The position numbers and the translations under genes are program-made. This document shows, in pieces, positions 26,790-36,754 of a stretch of 64,000 nt of DNA. The notes under the pieces were generated by a model. It had not been told where the DNA came from, did not search any database, and worked only from the letters and a program-made list of their open reading frames with translations. The first letter of the stretch is position 1, and every line of letters begins with the position of its first letter. This stretch comes from Caryophanales bacterium UBA743 (GTDB lineage: Bacteria; Bacillota_I; Bacilli_A; RFN20; CAG-826). Location: positions 1-64,000 of the forward strand of contig DBKT01000013.1 of NCBI GenBank assembly GCA_002297365.1. The letters are read 5' to 3'.

Positions 26790-27789
26790 AAAAAGAAAAA
26801 GATGTTTTTTCTTTTGTTTCTTTGTTATGGAAAATGACGGCTTTCTTAAATTGATTCTTTTTAATGAGGGTTTCGGCTTCTAAATGGGTTTGATGAACGT
26901 TTATTCTTTGGAAAAATGTATTCTTCCTCGTTCCTAAGAGATAGCTTGAAACGCTTCCTTCATCAACCGTGCCGGTGAATATCAAAGAGAAGGATGGATG
27001 TTTAGCGACAATATCCTGACTTTCCTTCTTTTTTAATTGAGGGTCAGCGACAAGCAATATGTTTGAATTATCAGAAGGCCTTATATCCACTTTCTTTTTT
27101 AAATAATCGTTTTCTTCTTCGTGAAAAAAAGGTTCCCCCACGATGCTATAAGGAATTCCATGGTCATTGAAAATAGAAATGACCTCTATACCTCTACCGT
27201 TTTTTGGAAGAGGGAGAATAATATTCTTCCCCAAGGAGGTAATCAATTTCAAAAACGCGGATTTATTATCTTCCATGCATTTCTCATCCGCAGGATATGC
27301 TCCATCGACAATAGCCACGTCTCTTTCTAAATTTCTAATTTCATCGCAGGAAAAAATGCTATCTTCGAGATAATCGCCAGTATAAATGATCGTTTTCTCT
27401 TCCATACGGATATCATATCCAAATGCGCCAAAACAATGCCCACTGCGAAAAGCTTTCACGCTTAGCCAGTCAAAAACATCTCTCTTTTCTTGATAGTGAA
27501 GAAAGAAAGGCTTGAAATTGGTTAAACCGATGCAATCATATGTGGGTTTTGATAAAAACACCTGCCCATGAAAACCTCTTTTAAATAATTCGCCGACCGC
27601 TCCGGTGTGGTCCAAATGAGAATGCGATAAAAAAAGCGCATTGAGAGTGGAAACGTCAATTTTAGAAAAATCAGGCAGTTCCCCTTTTTCTCCCAAACCG
27701 CAATCTAACAAAATCTTATGATGAGGGCTTTCTATTAAAAAAGCGTTTCGCCCATGTTCATTGATTCCGCCTAGCGAAAGAAATTTCAT
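26788..27789 (-). CDS. MBL-fold metallohydrolase linked to ABC importer
   Basis: A 333-residue metallo-beta-lactamase fold protein with metal motif SHSHLDHTGA near residue 55 and a later YTGDY motif with its metal Asp. Sequence after residue 180 recalls a beta-CASP-like insertion (LPLPKNGRG) but the classical RNase J motifs are incomplete. Its start overlaps the importer ATPase stop by one base, so it is co-translated with the transporter. Given the Pho-type promoter of this operon, a phosphodiesterase acting on the imported compound is an attractive guess. Substrate unknown. Confidence 0.7.
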   Translation of the reverse strand: MKFLSLGGINEHGRNAFLIESPHHKILLDCGLGEKGELPDFSKIDVSTLNALFLSHSHLDHTGAVGELFKRGFHGQVFLSKPTYDCIGLTNFKPFFLHYQEKRDVFDWLSVKAFRSGHCFGAFGYDIRMEEKTIIYTGDYLEDSIFSCDEIRNLERDVAIVDGAYPADEKCMEDNKSAFLKLITSLGKNIILPLPKNGRGIEVISIFNDHGIPYSIVGEPFFHEEENDYLKKKVDIRPSDNSNILLVADPQLKKKESQDIVAKHPSFSLIFTGTVDEGSVSSYLLGTRKNTFFQRINVHQTHLEAETLIKKNQFKKAVIFHNKETKEKTSFSF

Positions 27790-28805
27790 TAGCGAACCTC
27801 TCTTATGTCTTCTTCGCTAAAATAGATTGTCAAGGTTTTACCAATTTCTAGCGCTTTTTCATCAAAGAAACAGAAAACACGCCCGTTTGTATCCTTTGCT
27901 TCAATGAAATAGTTGCCGCCTTTACATTGAACGTGCTCCACAGTCACGGATATTTTTTCTTTCTTTTTGCTAAAGCTCAACGATATATCCTCTGGACGCA
28001 AAAAATGGTTAGGGTCCAGGAAAGAAGCCTTGCCGATGAATTCACTGACAAATTTGCTTTTCGGATGCCAATAAATTTCTTCCGGAGTTCCTTGTTCTAC
28101 GATCTTTCCTTTGTTCATAACGATTATCGAATCGGAAATAGACATTGCCTCCTCTTGATCGTGCGTCACAAATATGGCCGTCATTTTCAGTGTCTTAACA
28201 AGGTTCCTTATCTCCATTCGCATTTCTTCACGAAGAAGAGCATCCAGCGCACTTAAAGGTTCATCAAAAAGAATCAAAGATGGGTCAATCGCAATTGCCC
28301 TTGCAATAGCTACTCTTTGTTTTTGCCCACCGCTAAGTTCACTTGGCAAACGATTCGCATAGGCGTCCATTCGAACCATTTTTAGGCATTCCATGGCCTT
28401 GGTTTTGATTTTTTCTTTTCTTTCTTTATGTTTTTTCCAAAATGAAGTTACGGTCTCTTTGAGAGAAAGAGGAGGCATTTTGCTGTCTAAACCAAATTCT
28501 ACGTTCTGGAGAACGCTCATATTTGGCCAAAGAGCAAAATCCTGAAATACGAATCCGACATTCCTTTTTATCGGGGTTTCGTTTATCTTCTTTTCTGCAT
28601 CAAAAACCACTTTGTCGCCTAAAGAAATAGAGCCCGTATCGCTTGTTTCTAAGCCAGCAATGATTCTTAATAGAGTCGTTTTCCCACAACCGGATAAGCC
28701 AAGAAGGGTCGTTAAGCTGCCACTAGGAATCACAATGGATAAATCTTCGAGAACGTGTGTTTTATGGTCGAAGGATTTTGAAATATTATTGACTTTAACA
28801 TCCAT
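27789..28805 (-). CDS. ABC importer ATPase (FbpC/PotA type)
   Basis: A 338-residue ATPase: Walker A GLSGCGKTT, Q-loop FVFQDFALWPNM, signature LSGGQKQR, Walker B LILFDEPLSALD, H-loop VTHDQEEA, then a C-terminal TOBE-like domain. The start at 28805 follows GGGAGAG and leaves one base after the permease stop. Family labels of iron(III), 2-aminoethylphosphonate and sugar-phosphate importers overlap, so the substrate must come from context. Confidence 0.9.
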   Translation of the reverse strand: MDVKVNNISKSFDHKTHVLEDLSIVIPSGSLTTLLGLSGCGKTTLLRIIAGLETSDTGSISLGDKVVFDAEKKINETPIKRNVGFVFQDFALWPNMSVLQNVEFGLDSKMPPLSLKETVTSFWKKHKERKEKIKTKAMECLKMVRMDAYANRLPSELSGGQKQRVAIARAIAIDPSLILFDEPLSALDALLREEMRMEIRNLVKTLKMTAIFVTHDQEEAMSISDSIIVMNKGKIVEQGTPEEIYWHPKSKFVSEFIGKASFLDPNHFLRPEDISLSFSKKKEKISVTVEHVQCKGGNYFIEAKDTNGRVFCFFDEKALEIGKTLTIYFSEEDIREVR

Positions 28806-28806
28806 T

Positions 28807-30510
28807 TTAAGCTCTCCCTTTCTTTTTTGTGGAAATATATTCAAGCGGCAATAACAACGCCAAGGTGATGCCGACGGAAACTACAGCCAAAGCCATGGCG
28901 GCTTGCTGATTCCCTTGTTCAAATTGAGAATCGATGAACAAAGAAATTGTATAAAATGCTGGTGGTTGAAGTAATTTTGCCGTCACTAATTCTCTTAAAG
29001 CCACAATCAAAGTCATCGCAAAGCCGTAGAAAGCTCCGCCAAGAGCCTGAGGCAAGAGGATTTTCAAATCTACTTTCATTTCATTTTTTGAATAGACCCT
29101 TCCCGCTTCAAGGAGGGATGAAGGCATCTGAACCAAGGAATTCTTGATATAAGAAACCATCCCTGGCAAAAAGACAACGCTATAGCCGATAATCAACATC
29201 CAAACCGTTCTATATGCAGGGAAAAACTTATAGATGGTGTTAAAGAACATAATCATGCCTATGCCCGTGACAATATTCGGAATCATTTGCGGCAACATAT
29301 CCAAAAATTCAACGCTTTTTGCCAAGACTCTTTTTTTGTTCTTGTGGCTATAGAAAGCAAAGAACAACCCCAAAAGAAGAACGATAAAAGAAGAAGCGAT
29401 GCCAACGAGAAACGAATTTCCAATCGCTTCGAATCCCGTCCCGAATCCCGTATCATCTCCAAAAGCGATTTGATAGTTCTCCCAAGTAAAATTCCCGGGC
29501 TCAAAAACGTTTTTGTATAAAATCTTTTTGAAGGAAGATACCACAATTGTAAACAAAGGTATAAAAGCAGAGAAAAAGAACAAAACGAGTAAGAAAACAG
29601 ACCCTATCGTTGTCAAAAAAATGCTTTTTGAATAGCGCCCTTCTCCCTCATTTTTTAAATTAACCGCTTTCTTATCTATGATGATCATTTGCAACATCCA
29701 AAGAAGCATGCAAATAAAAACAAGAAGGGACGCTAACGAAGCGGCCGAACCAAAATCAATCGGAGCGATTTGCATCCTATCCGTTATCATCGTCGTGAAT
29801 GTGAAAACCCCGATCGCCGGTCCAAAAGTAGCAGGAGTCCCATATTCGCTTAAAGCTTTGACGAATACTAAGAATGCGCCAATGAAAAAATTCGGCAGCA
29901 AAATTGGCATATAAACCTTAAAAAACCTTTTAATGCGGCTTTTCTGGTAAACATCATTTGCATCATCAAGGCTCTTCGGAAAGGAAAGAAAAGCGCTTTT
30001 TAGCATTGTCATTAAAAATGGAGAGGTATGCATAGACATAATCCAAACCATGCCAAAAAACGAATAAAAAGAAGAAGCCAGCGGTCTTAAAAAAGGCAAA
30101 TTCCTCCACAAAATCCCATTCCTTTGCATAAATAACATCCAGCCCATGGAATTGATGTAGGGTGGGACCATGAAGGGAATTATGAGAATAAGATCAAGCC
30201 ACCAAAGTTTTCTTAAGCGCGTCTTTGCTAATAAGTAGGCTTCGGGTACCGCAATTAAAGTAGATAACCCCGTAACAGAGATAGCCAACAATAAGGAATC
30301 CCATATTGCCTTCCCCGTATCTTCGTTAGAAAAAGCATTCACGTAATTTTGAAAAGTGAATGCGCCGTTTTCGTTCATAAGCGATTGGCTAAAAACAAAA
30401 ACGATTGGACAAACGATAAAAAAGATTAAAAAAACGCAAATAAGGATACCCTTGGTTAGGTATCCTAATTTTTGTCGGTTTTTGATGAAAGATAAAAACT
30501 GCGTACTCAT
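28807..30510 (-). CDS. ABC importer permease, duplicated (FbpB type)
   Basis: A 567-residue permease with twelve or so membrane segments and two BPD_transp_1 halves in tandem, the layout of FbpB/AfuB/PhnU-type proteins. The EAA-like loops are around residues 180 and 480. It overlaps the binding-protein stop by one base (TAATG). Confidence 0.9.
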   Translation of the reverse strand: MSTQFLSFIKNRQKLGYLTKGILICVFLIFFIVCPIVFVFSQSLMNENGAFTFQNYVNAFSNEDTGKAIWDSLLLAISVTGLSTLIAVPEAYLLAKTRLRKLWWLDLILIIPFMVPPYINSMGWMLFMQRNGILWRNLPFLRPLASSFYSFFGMVWIMSMHTSPFLMTMLKSAFLSFPKSLDDANDVYQKSRIKRFFKVYMPILLPNFFIGAFLVFVKALSEYGTPATFGPAIGVFTFTTMITDRMQIAPIDFGSAASLASLLVFICMLLWMLQMIIIDKKAVNLKNEGEGRYSKSIFLTTIGSVFLLVLFFFSAFIPLFTIVVSSFKKILYKNVFEPGNFTWENYQIAFGDDTGFGTGFEAIGNSFLVGIASSFIVLLLGLFFAFYSHKNKKRVLAKSVEFLDMLPQMIPNIVTGIGMIMFFNTIYKFFPAYRTVWMLIIGYSVVFLPGMVSYIKNSLVQMPSSLLEAGRVYSKNEMKVDLKILLPQALGGAFYGFAMTLIVALRELVTAKLLQPPAFYTISLFIDSQFEQGNQQAAMALAVVSVGITLALLLPLEYISTKKKGRA

Positions 30511-31577
30511 TATTTGAGCAAATCAACGAAATTTTTGGCAATTTCTGTCCCGTTAGCAGCCATATTATCCCAATTAAGGTTCTCAAATTGTTTGATTTGG
30601 CTATAGCCCAAGCGGGAAGAATCAGCACTCACATCTTCTCTTCCAGGAAGAAGGAAAGCATCGGCCACAAGTTTTTGAGCGCCATCTGAGCACAGATAAT
30701 CCATAACCTTTTTTGCTGCGTTTTTATGGGTTGCGGTATTCATAATCATTGCAGGACGCGCATTAACAACCGTTCCGCCTTTTGGATAATAGATATCGAT
30801 TGGCTTGTCTTTTTTCTTATCTGCATAGGCATTATAGTCAACACCAGCAACAAGAATATCAACACTGCCACTTTCTACTGCAGCAAGAGCTGGTTTGTTT
30901 CCGCCGCCATTCTTTAATCCGGCACTGGCCCATCCATTGAAGTCGGTCCAAGCACTCTCTCCTTTGCTTGAAACATATCCAGCCAAGAAATCCTTGCAAG
31001 CACCGGATTTCGTTGGATCAGGAATGGAAATGGCTGCTTCTCCCGTTTCTTTTAAAGTCCCATTAACTTTGTCTTTATTGGCAAAATCCGTCCAATCGAG
31101 TTTTTCAATTTCTTCTTTCTTCACCTTATCGGTATTGTATAAAACACCGACCGCGGAAGCGCTAGTTCCCCAAATCTTGTTGCTCGAATGTTTGAATGGG
31201 GTAGCTAATTTGTCTCCATTAACTGGAGTGTATTCCATTAAATCAAGTTTGGATAAAGAATTAATTCCATCGCTCCAGGAAGCAAGAATTAACACATCGC
31301 AAATAGGATTTGTTTTTTCCGCTTCAATTTTGGCAAGCAATTCTCCGGTTGTCCCAGAGGTAACTTTCATATCAACTCCCGGATATGCCGCTTCAAACCC
31401 TTTTTCTAAAGCTGTTTGCAAACCAGCAGGTGAAGGCATATAAACATTCACAGTCTTTTCAATAGTTTCACCACTATTAGATTGGTTTTCATTTGAGGAA
31501 GCATCATTGTTTCCACATGCAGATAAGGCCGCCATAAGCATAAAGGCGAAGCCAAGTTTTAGATTTTCTTTCTTCAT
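30510..31577 (-). CDS. ABC importer binding lipoprotein (FbpA/AfuA/PhnS-like)
   Basis: A 355-residue binding protein. The lipoprotein signal ends LMAALSAC; the start at 31577 is supported by GGAG eight bases upstream. The PBP fold carries VTSGTTGELLAKI and the ligand-loop motif IPDPTKSGACKDFL. Related proteins bind ferric iron, 2-aminoethylphosphonate or hexose phosphates. No clear Tyr pair for iron is obvious to me, and the promoter matches that of pst, so a phosphorylated or phosphonate ligand is favoured over iron. Confidence 0.82.
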   Translation of the reverse strand: MKKENLKLGFAFMLMAALSACGNNDASSNENQSNSGETIEKTVNVYMPSPAGLQTALEKGFEAAYPGVDMKVTSGTTGELLAKIEAEKTNPICDVLILASWSDGINSLSKLDLMEYTPVNGDKLATPFKHSSNKIWGTSASAVGVLYNTDKVKKEEIEKLDWTDFANKDKVNGTLKETGEAAISIPDPTKSGACKDFLAGYVSSKGESAWTDFNGWASAGLKNGGGNKPALAAVESGSVDILVAGVDYNAYADKKKDKPIDIYYPKGGTVVNARPAMIMNTATHKNAAKKVMDYLCSDGAQKLVADAFLLPGREDVSADSSRLGYSQIKQFENLNWDNMAANGTEIAKNFVDLLK

Positions 31578-31596
31578 TTTTTTAACTCCGCTATTT

Positions 31597-31639
31597 ATTG
31601 TATTTTTAAAAATGTCGCACAAATGTAAAGGATTGTAAA
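31597..31639 (-). promoter_or_regulatory. Pho-box-like promoter of the 26.8-31.6 kb importer operon
   Basis: Minus-strand -10 TACAAT (31597-31602) is preceded by repeats read on the plus strand as TGTCGC (31613), TGTAAA (31624) and TGTAAA (31634), again at 10-11 bp period. The arrangement and the core TTTACAAT-CCTTTACATT match the pst promoter almost base for base, including distance to the -10. Confidence 0.6.
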
Positions 31640-31800
31640 TGTTCATGAAGGAACTCTATTGTTTTCCTTTACGTTCAGAGAATTTCTTTTTAAATACGGA
31701 GAAAATGGAAAATAATTAAAAACGGACGTTTTCTTTTTGTCGAAACAAGCCATTAAACAATTTACGATGAATAGACACATATTCATTGGGAGCCAAAGAG

Positions 31801-31832
31801 AAAAGCGACTCCATTTTAGAGTCGCTCTTTTG
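31801..31832 (-). terminator. lysS terminator
   Basis: Stem AGCGACTC / GAGTCGCT with a short A/T-rich loop, followed on the minus strand by TTTTCTCTTT, 17 bases after the lysS stop. Confidence 0.88.
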
Positions 31833-31848
31833 ATAAATGATTTATCGC

Positions 31849-33333
31849 TTATTTTTCATCCTTCATGGTTGGGAAGAGAAGAACTTCACGGATGGTTGGT
31901 TGTTCAGTAAGCAACATACAAAGACGATCGATACCAACGCCAATGCCACCCGCTGGTTGCATGCCATATTCCATGGCTTCAAGGAAACTATAGTCAATGA
32001 CGTTTGCTTCATCGTCTCCTCTATCTCTTGCAGCCATCTGAGCTTCAAAACGCTCTTTTTGGTCAAATGGGTTGTTAAGTTCGGAATAAGCGTTTCCGAA
32101 TTCGAAACCGCCAATGAAAAGCTCGAAACGATCAACGAAACGAGGGTCGCTTGTTTTCTTGGTTAATGGAGAGACTTCAATCGGATAGGTCGTGATGAAA
32201 GTTGGCTGAATTAAAGTTGGTTCAACAAATTCATCAAAGAAGGCTTGCATGATATATCCGGTGGAATTCCAGGCTTTTTCAAGCGGGACTTTATGTTCTT
32301 TAGCAAGCTCTACCGCTTTTTCGAATGGAATGTCGTCTGTGAAATCAATGCCTGTCTTCTCTTTGATGGCTTCTGCCATAGTAATGACTTTAAACGGCTT
32401 AGCAAGATTGATCTTGTTGCCATTCCAGTCGTATTCCTCTTTGCCTACGACTTTATCAGCAACATAATGCATCATGCCTTCAACCCATGCCATCATGTCT
32501 CTTAAATCGCCATAGGCTTGATAAAGCTCAATGGTCGTGAATTCTGGGTTATGGCGATTGTCCATTCCTTCATTACGGAAGATACGGCCAATTTCATAAA
32601 CGCGGTCAATTCCGCCGATCATACATTTCTTAAGATTTAATTCCGTAGCAATACGTAAATAGAAATCCTTATCTAACGCATTATGATGGGTGATAAATGG
32701 ACGAGCATTTGCTCCGCCTGCAATCGGGGAAAGAACGGGAGTTTCCACCTCAGTGAAACCAAGGGAATCGCAATAATCGCGGATGCCTTTGACAATGGCT
32801 GGACGAAGAATAGCGGTTCTTCTGCTTGTCTCATTCATGATTAAATCAAGATAACGACGACGGCAACGATCTTCCAAATCGGTTAAGCCGTGGTATTTCT
32901 CAGCAAGTGGCTTTAGGCATTTAGAAAGGTGGGTGAATTTGCTGCAACGGATCGTCAATTCACCCGTGCGGGATTTCATCAACGTTCCTTGCACGCCACA
33001 AATATCGCCAACATCTTCCAATTTGAAAATCTTGTAGTTATCTTCTCCGACGACGTTCTTGCCAATCCAGACTTGAATGGTGCCGAATTCATCTTTCACG
33101 TTAAAGAATGCAGCCTTCCCCATATCACGGATAGCCATGATACGTCCGGCAATATCAACGTGGACTTCTTTGGTGGAAAGTTCTTCCGCATCCACTTCTC
33201 CATATTCTTTACGGATATCACGGATTTGATTTTTCCAATCATATTTTTGACCGAATGGGTCAACACCTAGTTCTTTATACTTTGGAAGCTTGGCGCGTCT
33301 GGCTAATTCTTGGTCTGTTAATTTCTCTTCCAT
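31849..33333 (-). CDS. lysS: lysyl-tRNA synthetase (class II)
   Basis: A 494-residue class II enzyme: N-terminal OB-fold anticodon domain (residues ~50-160), then catalytic motifs 1-3, with motif 2 at YEIGRIFRNEGMDNRHNPEF and motif 3 at GGIGVGIDRLCMLLT. It charges tRNA-Lys. The start at 33333 is preferred because GAAGGAAA sits at a normal distance in front of it. No T-box is apparent upstream. It is a single-gene unit with its own terminator. Confidence 0.97.
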   Translation of the reverse strand: MEEKLTDQELARRAKLPKYKELGVDPFGQKYDWKNQIRDIRKEYGEVDAEELSTKEVHVDIAGRIMAIRDMGKAAFFNVKDEFGTIQVWIGKNVVGEDNYKIFKLEDVGDICGVQGTLMKSRTGELTIRCSKFTHLSKCLKPLAEKYHGLTDLEDRCRRRYLDLIMNETSRRTAILRPAIVKGIRDYCDSLGFTEVETPVLSPIAGGANARPFITHHNALDKDFYLRIATELNLKKCMIGGIDRVYEIGRIFRNEGMDNRHNPEFTTIELYQAYGDLRDMMAWVEGMMHYVADKVVGKEEYDWNGNKINLAKPFKVITMAEAIKEKTGIDFTDDIPFEKAVELAKEHKVPLEKAWNSTGYIMQAFFDEFVEPTLIQPTFITTYPIEVSPLTKKTSDPRFVDRFELFIGGFEFGNAYSELNNPFDQKERFEAQMAARDRGDDEANVIDYSFLEAMEYGMQPAGGIGVGIDRLCMLLTEQPTIREVLLFPTMKDEK

Positions 33334-34026
33334 ATTATCGTTTCCTTCCACTAATAAAACATGGATAGTTTAACGCGAATAAAGCGTTATTGCACCTTTT
33401 ATAGAAGAGAGAATGTTACCTAATATAAAAGGATAATCGTATGTAGACGGATAAAAGCCGCACGAAACAAAAGTCAAACAGTTCATGCGATCCTTTGTGT
33501 TTCAAAACCTTTGATTCTGAATTATGAAGTCTATCTCCAAATCACCAAATTCGTTTTAAATACGTTTCTCTTTCGTATAAATGTTTCATGAATCAAATTC
33601 CTATCTGAAAGCAACCGTGAAAATCCATAGTTAATAGATATTTTTTAAGTTTTCTTGTTTTTTCTCTATTAACTTACACTTTTAGGAAACATTCTCTTCA
33701 CCATCTAGAGATAAGATAAACTTGACCGTATGATGTGTGATAAACCTTTTACGCCGTTGAAAATCAACGATTCGATTGATGAAGTTTACGAGTAATAAGC
33801 GCTTTGCATTTTATTCCCGTTAAAGAACTTAATGAGATAATTTTCTTCGCCTTTCAATCATCATTAAGTAAAACATTGCATATAGGCCTCTTCTCAACAT
33901 AGAAATGGCTTTTAAACCATCATTAAATCTAAATGTTCTGCCGTTTGACACTCTCCAAGACGCATCAAATCGGCATGTAAAAAAAGAAATACCCTACTAA
34001 TTTAAAGTTAAAGTGGATTTAGAAAA

Positions 34027-34087
34027 GTTTCAAAACGTCGGATTTAAATCCTTCATTTCGTCGGTTTGTTTTGTTTCAAAACGTCGG
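34027..34087. repeat. direct repeats upstream of the 34148 ATPase
   Basis: GTTTCAAAACGTCGG occurs at 34027-34041 and 34073-34087, with a partial copy (TTTCGTCGG) between. This is the only structure I see in the 814-base gene-free stretch 33334-34147; it lies 60-120 bases before the ATPase start and may be an operator. Confidence 0.55.
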
Positions 34088-34147
34088 TTTCATTGTTTAC
34101 TTCTTTGGTTTTTGCTGATTAAATAGAATCAAGCGAAGGAGCGAAGC

Positions 34148-35437
34148 ATGCCTTTTGAATACAGAAAACGTTTAGCAGAGAACATATTGAATGAAAAATT
34201 AAATTCTTCCGGATGTGTTTTAGTCACCGGTCCGAAATTCTGTGGAAAGACTACACTTTGTCAAAGATTTGCCAAATCAAGCATTTCTTTAAAAAACGGA
34301 AATACGATTGCTTTAGCAAATTCCGATCCAAAAGGAATTTTACAAGGAGAATATCCTCGTCTTATCGACGAATGGCAGAAAGCCCCGGAACTATGGAATG
34401 AAATAAAAGCCGACTTAGATGAAGAGTATCAGTTTGGCAAATACATCATTACCGGAAGCACTACTCCCATTGATCCGTCTAAAATTCAACACTCTGGGGC
34501 TGGACGCATTTCTACAATGAACTTGAAGCCGTTCTCTCTTTATGAATCTGGAGAATCGTCCGGATTGATCTCTTTATCTGAATTGTTTCAAGCAAAAGAT
34601 GCAAGGGAAGACCTTAACTACGTATTAGACAACTCAATTGGCTTAAAAGATATCGCTTATATGCTTTGTAGAGGAGGCTGGCCAATCTCTCTTATGGCAA
34701 AGAGGGAATATGCCATAGCCACCACGGAAAACTACTATGAAGGACTTTTTAGAATAGAAAAAGAAAGTGATGATTTTGCTCTTTTTCTTAAGAACAAGGA
34801 CGTTTCGCTTCTTGTTCTCATTTTGAAGTCTTTTGCAAGAAACGTCTCCACTCAAGCAAAAAGATCCAGCATGAGAAAAGATATATTAGAGTCCAGCATC
34901 CGCGAAACGTTGGATGACGAGACCTTCTCTTCCTATGAAAGGACTCTAAAAGATTTGTTCATTATCTATGATATGCCGGCTTGGGATTTGAATCTTAGAT
35001 CGACCATCGCCATAAGAAGCACACCAACACATCACTTTGTCGACACTTCGATGGCTACATGTGCTTTAGGGATTGAGCCGTCTGATTTAATCAATGATCT
35101 CCACTCCTTTGGCTTTTTCTTTGAAGATTTGGCAGTCAGGGATCTTTCTATATATGCGGATTCTCTTCAAGCAAAATTAAAACATTATCGCGATAGCGCA
35201 GGTCGAGAAGTAGACGCCATTGTAGAACTAAGAAACGGGAACTATGCCGCGATTGAAATCAAAATCTATAGCGATAAAAACATAAAAGACGCATTCGCTT
35301 CTTTAAATAAATTTGAGAAAGCCTTAAAACAAGATGGGTTAAAGCTCCCTCAATTCAAGATGGTTCTCACTAGCCATGGCCCTTGTTACCGTAAAGATGG
35401 AATATATGTCGTACCGATCACAATGCTAAAAGATTAG
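34148..35437 (+). CDS. AAA_14/DUF4143 ATPase
   Basis: A 429-residue ATPase: Walker A TGPKFCGKTT near residue 27, Walker B-like region EYPRLIDEWQ near residue 72, sensor region YIITGSTTP, and a C-terminal DUF4143 domain with the nuclease-fold-like stretch REVDAIVELRNGNYAAIEIKI near residue 360. Function of the family is unknown; these genes are common in accessory DNA of gut bacteria. GAAGGAG precedes the start. It converges on the next ATPase with 14 bases between stops. Confidence 0.85.
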   Translation: MPFEYRKRLAENILNEKLNSSGCVLVTGPKFCGKTTLCQRFAKSSISLKNGNTIALANSDPKGILQGEYPRLIDEWQKAPELWNEIKADLDEEYQFGKYIITGSTTPIDPSKIQHSGAGRISTMNLKPFSLYESGESSGLISLSELFQAKDAREDLNYVLDNSIGLKDIAYMLCRGGWPISLMAKREYAIATTENYYEGLFRIEKESDDFALFLKNKDVSLLVLILKSFARNVSTQAKRSSMRKDILESSIRETLDDETFSSYERTLKDLFIIYDMPAWDLNLRSTIAIRSTPTHHFVDTSMATCALGIEPSDLINDLHSFGFFFEDLAVRDLSIYADSLQAKLKHYRDSAGREVDAIVELRNGNYAAIEIKIYSDKNIKDAFASLNKFEKALKQDGLKLPQFKMVLTSHGPCYRKDGIYVVPITMLKD

Positions 35438-35451
35438 TAACGTTTCACCAT

Positions 35452-36735
35452 CTATAAACAAAACAACGCATAAAGTGGAATAGACTTAATGCCATTTTCG
35501 TAACCAAAATTTTTAGAAGACAACCGAATAGAATATTTTGGTGAGTATTTTTCAACGTAAACTCTTAAACTTTTAGCGCGAACATTGTCCGCAGATTTAA
35601 CTTCAAGAGGAATGGCAGAGTCATCTTTTCTTAGAACAAAATCCACCTCTGCCTTGCCATTAGATTCCCGATAGTTTAAGCGATAGCCACATGATACAAG
35701 TTGTTCTGCAACATAGTTTCCTGCCAAAAGGCCTCTTGCCTTATCGGATATTGCACTTTCGACAAGAATATCTTGAGGCATAATTCCAGATTTGAAGCAA
35801 AGAAGTCCAACGTCAGAATAATAAATCTTGAATGCATCTAGCTGTTCATACAAAGAAAGCGGCAATTTCCCTTCACTCACTTTAACGTTTTCCAAGACCG
35901 CATTTGCGGCCTTAAGCCATTGAAGGGACAGTTCATAGTCTTTCGCACGAGCGTTGCTTTTAATTGAGGCGTAAATGAACTTCGTGTTCTCTTTTGCCAA
36001 TTGAGATGAAAGAGTATTGAAAATGGCTATGCTTTTGATGGTTTCATTTGGCGAAGCATACTTGGCCATATCAGCAATATAAGAATCGGAAATATTGGCC
36101 TGCATCGAACGTACGGAATCAAAATCATTTGTGTCAAGAAAGTTTTCAATGACCGCTGGATAACCACCAATAACCAAATATTTTCCATAAAGATCCAATG
36201 CGAGTTGATGATAAACCTCGGGGAGAGGAGAAAAAGCAGCGTAGGATTCGCGTATTTTTTCTATTAATGCATCATTATTGTTCGCCAATAAGAACTCTTC
36301 AAAAGAAAGAGGAAACATCGTTAACATATTTACCTTTCCGACAGGGAAAGAGAAGTTTCCTCTGTCAATACTGAGACCTAAAAGGTTCCCAGCAGCGACG
36401 ATATGATATTCATTCGCTTCTTCGGCAAAATATTTCAAAGATGTCAAAGCTCTTTCGGATGCTTGTATCTCGTCAAAAATAATCAAAGTCTTGCCCGGCA
36501 ATATCGTTTGTTTTGTATAGGCTGAAATCTCTTGGATGATACGCCTAGGATTTAAATCGGGAGAAAAGATTTTAGTAAGTGTTCCTGCGTCCCCTTCAAA
36601 ATGTAAATAAACAACGTTTTCATAATACGTCTTGCCAAAATCTAATAACGTATATGTTTTACCGACTTGCCTTGCGCCCTTTAATAAAAGCGGTTTACGC
36701 TGTTGCGATTTTTTCCATTCTAGAAGCGAATTCAT
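35452..36735 (-). CDS. AAA_14/DUF4143 ATPase
   Basis: A 427-residue ATPase of the same broad family as 34148 but a different subgroup: Walker A LKGARQVGKTYTL near residue 18, Walker B LIIFDEIQASE near residue 84, and C-terminal DUF4143 with KAEVDFVLRKDDSAIPLEVKS near residue 380. Its start lies about 20 bases from an IS3 remnant, suggesting rearrangement at this edge. Confidence 0.87.
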   Translation of the reverse strand: MNSLLEWKKSQQRKPLLLKGARQVGKTYTLLDFGKTYYENVVYLHFEGDAGTLTKIFSPDLNPRRIIQEISAYTKQTILPGKTLIIFDEIQASERALTSLKYFAEEANEYHIVAAGNLLGLSIDRGNFSFPVGKVNMLTMFPLSFEEFLLANNNDALIEKIRESYAAFSPLPEVYHQLALDLYGKYLVIGGYPAVIENFLDTNDFDSVRSMQANISDSYIADMAKYASPNETIKSIAIFNTLSSQLAKENTKFIYASIKSNARAKDYELSLQWLKAANAVLENVKVSEGKLPLSLYEQLDAFKIYYSDVGLLCFKSGIMPQDILVESAISDKARGLLAGNYVAEQLVSCGYRLNYRESNGKAEVDFVLRKDDSAIPLEVKSADNVRAKSLRVYVEKYSPKYSIRLSSKNFGYENGIKSIPLYALFCL

Positions 36736-36754
36736 TATTAAACGTCTTATTGGA

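Noticed and set aside
30510..31577. Firm assignment as a ferric iron-binding protein
   Set aside because: The family is substrate-diverse and the promoter resembles that of pst; left open as phosphorus compound or iron.
33334..33700. T-box or riboswitch upstream of lysS
   Set aside because: No T-box consensus, specifier stem or terminator/antiterminator pair could be seen.
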